A stretch of DNA of 64,000 nt from Synchiropus splendidus (Eukaryota; Chordata; Actinopteri; Syngnathiformes; Callionymidae): positions 14,264,501-14,328,500 of the forward strand of contig NC_071335.1 of NCBI RefSeq assembly GCF_027744825.2, in the 5' to 3' direction. Both the position numbers and the translations under genes were made by a program. Under the pieces are notes generated by a model. It was given only the letters and a program-made list of their open reading frames with translations. It was not told the origin of the DNA and did no database searches. This document shows positions 35,625 through 46,273 of the stretch, piece after piece; positions within the stretch are counted from its first letter, which is position 1; the number at the start of each line of letters is the position of its first letter.

Positions 35625-36994
35625 ATGAACTGGTATCTCCGCTCTGGGAGCCTGCACTCAACAATCCCATGTTTGAGCTGTTGTGAACCAAAGGCGTCGC
35701 CGACTGAAGCGGTGGCTAAACCTTCAACACAAACAAAATCAAAGGAACTGCTTGGCTGTTCTTTCCCGCACAACTTGGGTGACACGCAAGCTGAAGGTCT
35801 CCAAGCACAGGATTATGTGGAATGGTGAGTTCAACTGATGCACAGATGGAGTTACGTGTCAGTAGAGTGGTGTGTTTTGTGTGTGTGGCAGTGGCTCATA
35901 TGCTCCATACATTTGCTCTGCAGGCTTGCGGACATGAGGCACCTGCAGTGGATGGATCAGATCAGGTTTCTGAAGAACTGTGCACTTGCTTGTGTGGCGA
36001 TGGCAGTGGTGATCCTTCTGTTGAACGACCCCTTCTTAATACTGTGGTGGCCCCAGGAACCAGAGGTGAGGCCCACCTTCTCAGTTCTTACTAAGGGTTT
36101 CGGACACTCAATAGTTCTTGGGTTCATCTCGTAGCATTATGAAAAAACTGTTTGTGTCCTGTATATGTTTCATCATGAAGAAATTAGGTAATTGGACATT
36201 TGTTCTTCTTTTTCTTCTTTATCATATCTCCGCAGCAGGTCACCAAAGTTTAAATGAAGTAACACTGAAAGGTGTTGCCTGTTAACTTTTCCCACGGACA
36301 GGTCCCCTGTGGTCTGTCCTCCAGTGTTTCCTTTATGCTATGTGGCCATGACATTATATTGTGGTAGAAACCCTTGACTTGTTGAAGACATGGAAGTGAG
36401 CGTGATATTTTCTGCACACGATGTTTAGGACAGAGTTTGAGTATGTGAGGTCAATGGCGTGTTACTGGAGTGCTGAGACGAGTCTTCCCCAAAATCAAAA
36501 AGGAACACTTCAGCGTTTAAATACTGGTCAAATGAGTGATGGATCGCTCAGTTTATATCCTCTGTGACCAGCTGTTCGTGTGTGTCTTAGCATATCTATC
36601 CAAGTGAGGTCCGATTTTGGGGGAAACACCTCCTAGTGCGGGCCCCTATTTGTTTGCGGGGCGCTTTTGCCGGACAAAACCAACGTTTGCCTCGGAATGC
36701 TGCTCCAGTTTCAAGTTGTCTTGTGTTTCAAATATGTTTAAAAGTTACCTGTTGTTACAGTTCTTTGGTTTCACTTTAATGCAAATGCTTTCGGACCCAC
36801 ACCTGAAGGAGTGCACGGAGGTCATTACGATGACCATGATCTATGTGTGTCAGTGTAAACAAGGTCGAGTCATGTTATTTTGAAGAACATCTTTCCATCC
36901 TCATTTGTTCTGATCATAACAGATTATATATTTCCCTCCTCAGCCTGTCCACCCGACCCCTGAGGGATCTCCGAGCATAACCAGAGTGGAGTAG
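35625..36994 (+). CDS. Unrecognised small single-pass membrane protein (about 130 aa)
   Basis: I do not recognise this family. Three exons, 35625-35824, 35924-36065 and 36944-36994, join in frame (phases 2 and 0) with GT-AG borders to 131 codons. Features: a cysteine cluster (CLSCC) near residues 16-20 that could be lipid-modified; a polar Thr/Lys/Ser segment; an amphipathic stretch (LADMRHLQWMDQIRFLK); one membrane helix of about 24 residues (NCALACVAMAVVILLL, then NDPFLILWW); and a Pro-rich end. The start is uncertain: the exon acceptor AG lies directly before GATG, and a second frame of this exon is open for 20 codons in phase with a candidate upstream exon (34676-34879). A decayed copy of its middle exon lies upstream of the broken ART at 60.3 kb, which links it to the ART genes. 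Confidence 0.5.
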
Positions 36995-38119
36995 TGCGAG
37001 GAATGACGGCCCAAATTGAAGAGCCGAAGCAAGTCGAGTGTCTGAAACACAGCATCCACAGATGAGCAGCAGTCAAAACAGCTACCCTGAAGATACATTC
37101 GCATGCGACTTGTGTTGCTTCTTTTATTGGATTTTTATGCTCTCAGAGTTCAAGGGCAAAGAAGCAAAATGGACATGGAGTAGGGAGCATTTTGGATGAG
37201 CTTCTGCTCGTAAACGGTCACTTCCCTACTGAGGTTTTTGGTCAGAAGATGACAGTCACAAGCTCCCTGCGATGGACTCCTGCTGGAAAGTTTCATGGGG
37301 CTGCAGAGGGGTAACAGGAAAACACCAGTGGATATTTGGAATTAGCACCATACTCACTTCATACATCACTTATCTTCCGTCACTAATGGTTTACATTTAC
37401 AACCTCTGTTTTGTTAGCGCTACTACGCACTGATCAGGGAAGCCCCGTCGCAGCAGAGTCATAAGAAGGTCACAAATATGTCATTACTTTCAGAGATGAT
37501 TTTTCGACTATTCACAAACATTTTCTCCAACAGTCAATTTGACATCTTTGCGTGTGCTAATGCTTAATCTCCAGTTGCATCAAATGGGCGTCCAGGCCGC
37601 TTATTTGCTTGTGCCTTTTGACCATGAAGTATACGTGGAACAGCTGCAAGGTTTTAGCATCAAATCAAAGAAATAATCGATAATGTTGCAAATCTTCTTG
37701 ATCCATAATGAGCCGATAATCTGGGCCGATATTTGTCAATATTTGTTATACAGAATGGTTTTATTACTGAAGTTGAACATACAAATGTTGGCAGACTAAC
37801 TTGCAAATGACCTTTTACCAAATAACCTGCGCTAACCCTTACAAATAACATGCAATGTAGTCAGTGGCCAGCCAACAGATTTAGGGAGAAAAGTAGAAAT
37901 GAGTCAGTCATTGACGACAACATGAATTAGAGTCCGAAAGCGATGTAGAGTGAAAAATGGCCCAAATACAACCAACATATCGGTCGACATTTTCTCCTAA
38001 GAGTCAACAAGCAGATCAGCGGAGATATAGTGAGATGCAAGGATGTCTCTGCTACATTCTGAGCTGTACTAGACCAGACATTACTTCCTACGTCTTCGTA
38101 TTACTCTTCGTATCTGCAG
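36995..38119. other. 3' flank of the small membrane gene, with a block repeated near 61.3 kb
   Basis: About 37,010-37,200 resembles 61,300-61,530: both contain 'cacatccacag' or 'agcatccacag', 'agagctaccctgaag' or 'cagctaccctgaag', 'gcgacttgtg' and 'gagcattttggatgagc'. This points to an ancient duplication of the membrane-gene/ART unit. The remainder has no supported gene. Confidence 0.55.
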
Positions 38120-38490
38120 GGAACTAAGGATTTTGGTCTGTGTGACAAACAAAAGAGACACTGAACTGGAGATAACAGGGTTGCTGATGCAGAATGGACA
38201 CATGACAGAAGGATGCTATTGCTTCATGGAACACAAAGAACGGACATGGATGTTAACTTTCAGGAAACAATAACAATCTTGGAGGACAACCGAGGTACTA
38301 TTCACCTGCCAAGAATCCAGTGAGTCGCCAGAGAAGCAAGCATGTGGACATCAAGTATAATTGCATACAATTCAGTGTGTTCTTTGTGTACTGTCCTACA
38401 GAAAACATAGTAGCAGACATGTTCAGAAAGTCGGCTACAAGGTCCAAAATGGACATGTCCTCATCATTAATGCTTGTTAATAAATGAGTT
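38120..38490 (+). mobile_element. Ty1/copia RNase H / C-terminal pol relic, frameshifted
   Basis: The end of a copia-type polyprotein is visible in two frames. LEDNRGTIHL is followed by a frame change into AKNPVSRQRSKHVDIKY, then VYCPTENIVADMFRKS. These match the copia blocks DNxGxIxLxxNP, R-x-KHIDxxYH and TxxxxADxxTK. A frameshift near 38,300 and upstream stops show it is dead. It ends directly before the LTR. Confidence 0.85.
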
Positions 38491-38520
38491 ATTGTATTGA
38501 GGGAAATCATCGAGCGGGGG

Positions 38521-38688
38521 TGTCAGAGAGCGATGCTTGCCATTAGAGACAATCCATGTAAATGTTTTCAGCATGTTACCTGTTGTGTTCAATAAATAGG
38601 TGAAAGAAAGAGTGTGAGTGACAAAACCAGTGGCCTGTTTATTTCTCTAACTGCGTATACAGAACCAAGTCGTGCAGTGTGTCTGACA
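38521..38688 (+). mobile_element. 3' LTR of the copia element (168 bp)
   Basis: It starts TGTCAGA and ends TCTGACA, giving perfect 7-bp inverted ends with TG...CA termini. It is preceded by a purine-rich tract (gagcggggg) that fits a polypurine tract. An AATAAA lies inside near 38,590. The position immediately after the copia pol relic supports the call. I did not find the 5' LTR. Confidence 0.82.
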
Positions 38689-39856
38689 GAGGAGGGAGCT
38701 CTCAGACGGATGGAGGACCGTCCGCGGCAAGAGACTCAACAGTGATGCTTGAGAAGGAGAAGATACTTTTCATGATGAAAGTGAAGGTGTTTCGTTATCA
38801 ACCACTCCAGCTCCGCTTACTGTATCTCTTACGCAAAAACGCTAACGCGAGTTCCAAACCTGGCTGGGTCAGATAACCATTTTGGGGAACTGGAAAGCCG
38901 ATCCATTATTGTGAAATTGTACCTTGTGTTACTTAAGAACTTGACTATGCTAGCGATCCTGCTCATTGCTACACATTGCTCCTACAATATATATTTCCCA
39001 ACACAGTGGCCTACGCTGAATTGCTCCCCCAGGGACCCCACCTCGCCACCCCTCACCCCTTCTTGCTGCCCAATAGTATAGATTCAAACATGCCTTTAAC
39101 CGACAGCTTCATGCGAAGTGTAGTGCCACTTTGTACTACATGAATTATTGTGCTCCACAGATGTGTCAATTCAGACAAAACGCTGAAAAAAGGCTGTAAT
39201 GGTCACCTGAGCAACAGGTCATGTGACTTTTCCGTCGTATAGTGCTTAAAGCACATCCCCATGATTCCCTCGGTTCATGTCCGACGTACAACTCTTGTGC
39301 ATGTAATTTTTTATTACAGTGATCCTGTTCGAAATATCAACCAAAATAACAAGGCCATTTACTGAGTTTTTAACAACCAATCAATGATCCAAAAATATCC
39401 AAATAAAACATATGACTTTCTCTCAATACCAGTTTGGTTAGAAACGTTTCCCCTAAAACCAAAAATATCTACACAAGTGAGACGTTATGTAATGTCATCG
39501 ATACGGCTCCTTATCCAAGCAACACGAAGGTCACTACAGGACCCAAAGTTACAACGCAATATCAGAATAAGTCCGTTTCAGAATATGGATTATGTGATGT
39601 GAAAAGAATACAAGAGAAAGCAAATGTATTGTGGTGCGATCAGGCAGATGGGTGACACTGGAACTGGAACAGCTGGTGTCGAACATGCACCCACCAAGTT
39701 CCTGCTTCTTCAAGTGAGTGTTTGGTTCATTTTCCTTGACAGATAAAGTGATAAAAGGTAGGCTGGTATGATATGAGTTTGATGATGACTCTGCTATTTC
39801 GTGAGCAGAAGCTCTGCATTTAAGTCAAAGAGGAGCAGAACTGGTGCAGAGGTTTG
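38689..39856. other. Upstream flank of ART-A, no gene
   Basis: This is non-coding sequence. The last 200 bases resemble the upstream flanks of ART-B and ART-C, including 'gcatttaagtcaaagaggagcagaactggtgcagagg', where ATTTAAG (39818-39824) may act as a TATA-like element. A 40-bp string near 39,318-39,361 recurs near 41,790-41,829 on the other side of ART-A. Confidence 0.5.
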
Positions 39857-41728
39857 ATGAAGAGTCCGTCTGCAGGTGCAACAATGGCTGTGATGCTTCT
39901 CTTGCTGACCTTTGGGGTCGGGCTTGGATCTACAATGGTATGAAGCTGCTCTTGCTACTTTGGTTTTCACAGTCTTCTCGTGCTTTGGCAGAAGTAGTTT
40001 ATTCAAGTGTTCGATGTGTGATTTTTTAAAATACTAAAAACAAGCCTATACACCTGAAGTTTACGAATATAATGAAGTATACTTATGTTTAGACTGAATA
40101 GTGTCAGCCATAATCTGTGACTTTGTACTAATAATAATAAGACCAGTACTAATCTGTGAAGTACCGCGCAGAGGACACAGGCGGCCTGCGCCACCTGTCT
40201 ATCAAAAGGGTCGAGGGGAACAGGTAAGGTAAGGTAAGGTAAGGTAAGGTAACTTTATTGTCAAATATGCTACAGTACGAGACATATAGCATGGATGAAA
40301 TATCTGTTCTCACAGACCTGGACACGACATACAATCCCAGACGAACATAAAGATCACAGACACCACATAAAGATCACAGACAGCAGGATACATGCAACAA
40401 AATCGTCACATTACAACACTACTACTACTACTACTACTACTACTACACCTCCTACTACTACAACAACTACTACTAATTCTCCTCCTCCTCCTCCTACTAC
40501 TACTACTAATAAATATGGTTATTACCATCATCCCACCTTATTACACTTTAATTTTACTTCCTACTTTGCTCCCTACAGAATTCATATTTAATGTTCAGAT
40601 ATATTGTATTGTCTTGCCTTTCTCCACCAAATGAATTCATTTCAAGTGTTCAACTCTTCGCATTAAATACATAATGAAGAAAAAATGCTTTTAAATATGT
40701 ATATATTGAGAATCTTAAAAATCCCCCCAAAACAAACTTTTTAAAGCTTTTATTTTCATTTCAAAGCATAATTGAACATTTTCCATTTTCTCCTTGCGAC
40801 CCGAGTGTTGGCCCCACCAAATTAAGGCCCTTCACAACCGTCGCAGCACATCCGGTTCATAGGGGTTTGACAGTGGAATACCCAGGATCTATTACAGTAT
40901 AAGTGCGTGGTCTACGTATACTCCATCATACTTAATGCTTCATGCAAGTTGTGTGTTCCCACTCTTTTCCAGGATGCTGTTCATGCACCACTTGATCTGG
41001 ATCTCGCTCCCAACTCTGTTGATGACATGTATAACGGATGTGTTTCGGAAATGGAAAAAGTGGCATCTGAGTTCTTAGAAAAGGAAAAAAACGGAAATCA
41101 AAATTTTAAGATGGCTTGGGATAAAGCACGAGAGAAATTCCATCGGAAATCCAAACTGAGTGATTTGCAGATGAGGCAGAGGATGGCCGTCTACGCTTAC
41201 ACTCTGGAGCAGCCCAAGCTTTATGCAGAGTTCAATCAGGCCGTGCGCACTGAGGCATCCTCCTACAGAACCACCTTCCAATATCACGCTCTCCACTTCT
41301 ACCTGACCACTGCTCTTCGAAAACTCAAACTGAAGCAGGGCAAGAGATGCCGCATTGTCTACCGCAGGGTTGGACTCAGCTTTTCTCGAGATGTTATGAA
41401 CAAACCCTTTCGGTTTGGCTCATTCACCTCCAGCAGCATGGACGGCTACGCGAGCCCAGCATTTGGTAAAACATGCTTTATGATTGAGACCTGCTTTGGG
41501 GCAGACATTTCTCAATATTCTGAATTTCCAAATGAACATGAGCTCCTCATCCCTCCCTACGAGGTCTTTACAGTGATATCTGTGAGGAAGTACCCTCGGC
41601 CTACATGTGATGCGGAGTACTGGGCTGCGAGTACAGGAAAAGCACAGTCGAAGTTGAATTGTGCACTTGCCAAAAAACATTCAGGCAGCTCAAATGCATT
41701 GAAGCCTTCACAGATGAAAGGAGTCTGA
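39857..41728 (+). CDS. ART-A, secreted arginine-type ecto-ADP-ribosyltransferase (278 aa)
   Basis: Exon 1 (39857-39937) encodes a signal peptide around MAVMLLLLTFGVGLGS; exon 2 (40973-41728) encodes the whole catalytic domain, joined in phase 0. ARTs transfer ADP-ribose from NAD+ to arginine on extracellular or lumenal proteins. Expected motifs are present: FNQAVRTE and SYRTTFQYHALHFYLT (helical N-half), the R of VYRRV (158), the S-x-S of FTSSSMDG (about 180-182) and E215-H-E217 followed by LIPPYEVF, completing the R-S-ExE triad. Cysteines fit the usual disulfides. There is no hydrophobic C-terminus, so it is predicted to be secreted rather than GPI-anchored. The basic linker before MAVYAY is about 20 residues shorter than in ART-B and ART-C. 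An in-frame second ATG at 39884 could also serve as the start. AATAAA directly follows the stop. Confidence 0.9.
40222..40252. repeat. (GGTAA)n microsatellite
   Basis: About six pentanucleotide units in the ART-A intron, followed by 'ctttattgtcaaatatgc', which resembles the tail of a retroposon. Confidence 0.9.
40419..40508. repeat. (CTA)n / (CTC)n trinucleotide repeat
   Basis: An imperfect trinucleotide run in the ART-A intron. It generates the poly-Thr and poly-Leu short frames here. Confidence 0.92.
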
Positions 41729-41734
41729 AATAAA
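41729..41734 (+). promoter_or_regulatory. Poly(A) signal abutting the ART-A stop codon
   Basis: The sequence reads TGA then AATAAA with no spacer, so the 3' UTR would be only about 15-30 nt. The same arrangement occurs at 63,287 in ART-C. Confidence 0.7.
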
Positions 41735-42299
41735 AAAAACACCTGATGAATCAAATGAAGTTGCTTCTTGTGTGCGTCAGACTTTTACCGTGATCCTGTT
41801 CGAAATACCAACCTAAATAACAAGGCCAAAATAAACATCTCAAACGTCAGCACTCACCAAGCGCTAAGCCTGCGGTGGCCGCCTTTCTGCACCTGGTTAT
41901 CTCGCCGGTGTAGATGTCGGGGAAATGCAGGGGGAGAAAACAGCGCGGTTCTCGCTAGAATGTCACCAAACATCTGTGGTTTCATTGCTCTGAAGCTAGT
42001 TTGCCCATAAAAATGACGGTATGAGGCCAGCTAGAAGGCCTCGCTGTCCCCAACTGGTGACCTGATTGGCTATCGCAACTATCCATCAACTTATTGTGTC
42101 CGTTCCTCTGAGGGCACCTGCGCCTGCGCTGTTGCTGCTGAAGGCCTTGGACCACACAAGCCAGCTGGATTGTGATTGGATTAAAACTCTAACCTGCAAA
42201 AAACCTGTTCGTCTATTGTTTATTGTGGAATCGTAATACATCTATGTTAAACCTTATCTCACCGTTCAAGTCTTACATAAGCAACTGGGCCAGGCTCCC

Positions 42300-43590
42300 C
42301 GAACCATCATGACAGAACCACCGATAATAACTGGCGAAACCCAAAAAGGAGCGCAAAGCTGCATGGTTCAAGGTGCTGCCGGAAAAAGCTTTCAGAAATA
42401 GTAGACACCTTGGAACCAGTATCAAGTAAACAAGGGACATGCACTCCACCCATGTTCACATCTACATGTGAACAAGCGGAGATCAGTCTCGCTGTACCCA
42501 AGCTGCGACAAGACACTTATGAGACAGTAACAGCCCTATCCAAACTGGGGCTCTGCGGTTCTGTGGGTTCTAGTTTTCTGACCTTAACACTGCATGTGCC
42601 TGTGCTGCAGGGTTTGCTGGAGGTTGTGAATGAAACTGCCCATCGGAAGTAACATACACCCTACAATCTGACACTGGAAAGCAATGGGCCGTTATGCGGG
42701 CAACGACTGCGCTGCTGAGGGTTCTGTAGAGGAGCGATGCTCTGAGTGAGCTGAGTCAGTTGCTCCTGCTGATGCACAAACATCTGCCATCTCTGAAATT
42801 GGGGATGGAGAAGCCGCACCCTGAGATCTGGCCTGAACCCCACATTGAGCACCACACACCAAAGGGACAAAGTGACGACGATCCCTCGCCCCAGTCCCTC
42901 TCGCCCCCAACGGATGGCCTCAGCCCGGACATCTAGCAGTGTAACATCAGGCGGTCTGCGCACCAGCTGTTTCAGGTCACAGCAAAATGAGCTATCAAGT
43001 ACTCGCTCAACAAATTGGTCTCTCAGCAAAGCTGCGGCACTTGGCATAGGGATAGGTGCACGCTGTTTCACTGTCTCCATGAGGCTCTACAGGACCAAAT
43101 CAAACTCTTGAAGAGTTTCCCCTCCTGCTGCCTCCTGGAAAAGAACACTTCCTGAAGAGCAATGTATGATTCGGCACACCCATGTAACTCACACAAAATG
43201 GCAACTATTCGGTCCATGCTCGAGTGATACTTGAGTCACGTCTCCTCTCTAGCTAGGTGATCAAATAAACAGGCTCTGATCTCTGCCTGTACTTCTTCAG
43301 TCCACTCACTCAGTCCTATGCCTATCCTTCCCTGGAAGATGGGACACATTCTGTCTCTAGCAACAGATACTAACCTCCAAGTGACAGGGGCACCAACAGC
43401 TGATGTAGTGGGCAGCACCGATGTGGTAGACTCAGGTGAACCTCCTCATTACTCAACCGCTCATTGTCAGCCCTTAACTGGGCAACAATCTCTCGGAGTT
43501 CTTGTAGATCAGCCTCCATGGCTGCAGAACAACTCATCGAATAGATGTTGGAGGGTAATCAAAATACCACACCGAGCAAAGAAGTAGGAG
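42300..43590 (-). mobile_element. Retrotransposon gag-protease relic (Ty3/gypsy-like)
   Basis: The minus strand holds decayed gag-like frames (43418-43236 with GRIGIGLSEWTEEVQAEIR; 43080-42661 with LRDQFVERVLDS, a typical gag capsid pattern). These are followed by a retropepsin-like piece at 42516-42307 containing CLLDTGSKVSTISESFF, where DTGS is the aspartic protease active-site motif. The order gag then protease is correct for this direction. Frames are interrupted, and reverse transcriptase and LTRs were not identified next to it. Confidence 0.7.
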
Positions 43591-44229
43591 CACCATGAAC
43601 GACTCGAACAACCACTGCTGCTGGGACGTGGAAAGGTCCAATGACCAGAGAACAAGGTAAGAACACTGTGGAAAAATACTGGAACAATAAATACAATGGA
43701 ACACCTGTCTCTGTCTTTGACTAAGTAGGTCCTACCAACAAGGCCAGATTGTGTTAGAGAGCCAATATCATTCCAATTCCTGGGTCTGAATCTCATTGGG
43801 TCACTGTAGCCCCGCATTTAAAAAGGGATGTCAAAGAAATATTGAAAGGAGTGATGACTATTTACTGTAGGAATGTTGTTATACTCAAAGTACTTTAAAA
43901 AAATGTAGGGATGCAGATATAGCTGAAACAATAATACATAGTTCAAATTGAGGAACATATTATTAAGCAGTTTGTGGCCCCTGGATTTCTTTCGGCCCCA
44001 CTCAAGTGGCAGCGTTTCAAGACTAAGTCCATCCATGCAAGTGAGCAGACCTTCAGACACTTTCTGCTGAGGTGTTTCTTCTTCATGTGAGTGTCCTGTT
44101 CATTGTCTCCAACAGATAAAGCAACAAAGGGTGGGCTGTTGTGGTTTTGGTTTGATAATGACGCTGCTATTTTGTGAGCAGCAGTGCTGTATTTAAGTCA
44201 AAGAGGAGCAGAACTGGTGCAGAGGTTTG
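43591..44229. other. Spacer upstream of ART-B
   Basis: Possibly the outer part of the retroelement relic up to about 43,820. The final 150 bases are the ART-type upstream flank shared with ART-A and ART-C (tttaagtcaaagaggagcagaactggtgcagagg). No gene is supported. Confidence 0.45.
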
Positions 44230-45596
44230 ATGAAGAGTCCGTCTGCAGGTGCAACAATGGCTGTGATGCTTCTCTTGCTGACCTTTGGGGTCGGGCTTGG
44301 ATCTACAATGGTATGAAGCTGCTCTTGCAACTTTGGTTTTCACAGTCTTCTCGTGCTTTGGCTGAAGTAAATTTTTTAAAATACTAAAACCGAGTCGATA
44401 TACTTGAAATTTACTTTTTAGATACTGTATTTCATATATTCACGAATTTAATGAAGTATGCTTATGACTTGACTGAAAACTATCAACAAAAATCAGCAAC
44501 TAATAATAGGTACAGTACTAATGTCATTTTCCTTGAGATATTAACTTTGTTAAAATGTTCAGAACCATATAGGATTGTAGTTCAAGTTTACACTATATGG
44601 AAGACATGTTATATATTATATAGTATCGTCTTGCATGGTTCGTATACACCATTTAATTTGCTATATATTGAGAACAACAGTCGCAGCACATCCATTCATA
44701 GGGGTTTGACAGTGGAGTAGCCAGGATCTCTCTACAGCACAAGTACATGGTCTGCAACGTACGTATACTCTCTCATACTTAATGCTTCATGCAAGTTGTG
44801 TGTTCCCACTCTTTTACAGGATGCTGTTCAGGCACCACTTGACCTGGATCTCGCTCCCAACTCTGTTGACGACATGTATAAAAGATGTGTTACGACAATG
44901 GAAAAACTGGCACCTGGGTTGCTGGAAAAAGAAAAAAGTAAGAATTCAAATTTTAAGCAGGCCTGGGATAAAGCACAAGAGAAATTTGGAGCGGAACCCA
45001 GAACGGCAGTCAGACAGTTCCTCGACAAGGTCCGCGACACGATCACCGACAAGGCCGCTGGCAAGATCACCGGCGAGATGAGTCTGAAGGAGAAAATGGC
45101 CGTCTACGCTTACACTCTTAACCAGCCCCCGCTTTATAAAGAGTTTAATCAGGCTGTGCGCACTGAGGGAGCCTCCTACAGAACCACCTTCCAATATCAC
45201 GCTCTCCACTTCTACCTGACCACTGCTGTTCAAAGACTCAAATCCATGCAGGGCAGGGGATGTCGTACTGTCTACCGCAGGGTTGGACTCAGCTTTCGCC
45301 GAGACGTTGTGAACAAGTCCTTTCGGTTTGGCTCATTCACCTCCAGCAGCATGGACGGCTACGCGAGCCCGACATTTGGTAAAACATGCTTTAAGATTGA
45401 GACCTGCTTTGGGGCAGCCATTTCTCAATATTCTGAATTTCCAAATGAACGCGAAGTCCTCATCCCTCCCTACGAGGTCTTTACAGTGACAGCTGTGGGG
45501 GAGAACGCTGAACCTACATGTGATGTGGAGTACCAGGTCAAGAGTACTGGAAATACACAGTCGAATTTGAATTGTGCACTTGTCAACAATATTTAG
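44230..45596 (+). CDS. ART-B, secreted arginine-type ecto-ADP-ribosyltransferase (285 aa)
   Basis: Exon 1 (44230-44310) encodes a signal peptide identical in kind to ART-A; exon 2 (44820-45596) encodes the enzyme. Phase 0 join, 286 codons with stop. The R-S-ExE triad is intact: R of VYRRV (about 180), S-x-S in FTSSSMDG (202-204) and E237-R-E239 before VLIPPYEVF. Relative to ART-A, the linker before MAVYAY gains about 22 residues (charged Lys/Arg/Asp/Thr-rich, with KITGEMSLKEK). The stop lies earlier than in ART-A and ART-C because a CAG-type codon position reads TAG, removing about 14-18 C-terminal residues that lie outside the catalytic core. The ancestral-type end and AATAAA remain downstream at 45,638. 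The enzyme is predicted active and secreted. Confidence 0.9.
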
Positions 45597-45637
45597 GCGC
45601 AAATGCCTTCAAGCCTTCACCGATGTTTGGACTTTGA

Positions 45638-45643
45638 AATAAA
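45638..45643 (+). promoter_or_regulatory. Poly(A) signal of ART-B
   Basis: AATAAA in the same context as ART-A and ART-C (ctttgAAATAAAAgaacc). It lies 41 bases past the earlier stop of this copy. Confidence 0.65.
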
Positions 45644-46270
45644 AGAACCAACTGATGAATCGAATGTTGCTTCATGTGTGTCATGCCACTTTACATGCAC
45701 TGAATTACTTCACCTCACTGACCCTTGTACAGATGGCCACTGACATGTGCTATAGGTAGGCGACGTGTCATATTCTGAGAGGACAGACATCTAAAGCTAG
45801 AAAGGTCAAACTAATGCAGAAATCAGAATTGTACTCATGAGTAGATGTGTGACTTTACCTGCACAACGGCCCACATTTATGAAGGCAGATGAGTTGACGC
45901 TGTATCCTACATCACTGGTGTCAGGAAAAGTCATGAACTCATTGTTTGTTTTCTTTTTGACCCTCTCATTTGCACACAATGCTTACATCTGGAAAAACAA
46001 CGCAGTTTGCTTGCACCCGCCTGTAGAAATGTGCCGACTTGTCAAGCGGCTATTTCTGGGAAGTGTTCACTTTTAGAAAACATAACATTGTTTGTATACA
46101 ACTTTTAAGTGAGTTTCTTTATGCGTGAGCGGAGATGAGCGGAATCCTTTTGCAAATGTAGCTGCTAAGATTTCAGTTTCAGTAGGGCTTGCCATGTGTC
46201 TTAAGCTCAAAGACGCCCAAGACATTAAAGATATGAACGTTTTCCTTTTTTTTTTTTTCTGTACCTAGCG
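45644..46270. other. 3' flank of ART-B
   Basis: The first 130 bases match the 3' flank of ART-C (gtcatgccactttacatgcactgaattac, acttcacctcactgaccctt). The rest is unremarkable and has no supported gene. Confidence 0.5.
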
Positions 46271-46273
46271 AAA

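Noticed and set aside
35822..36094. 90-codon alternative frame over the small membrane gene
   Set aside because: It reads across the intron and splice sites. The spliced frame with a membrane helix is better supported.
40295..40634. Poly-Thr and poly-Leu frames
   Set aside because: Produced by the (CTA)n/(CTC)n repeat in the ART-A intron.
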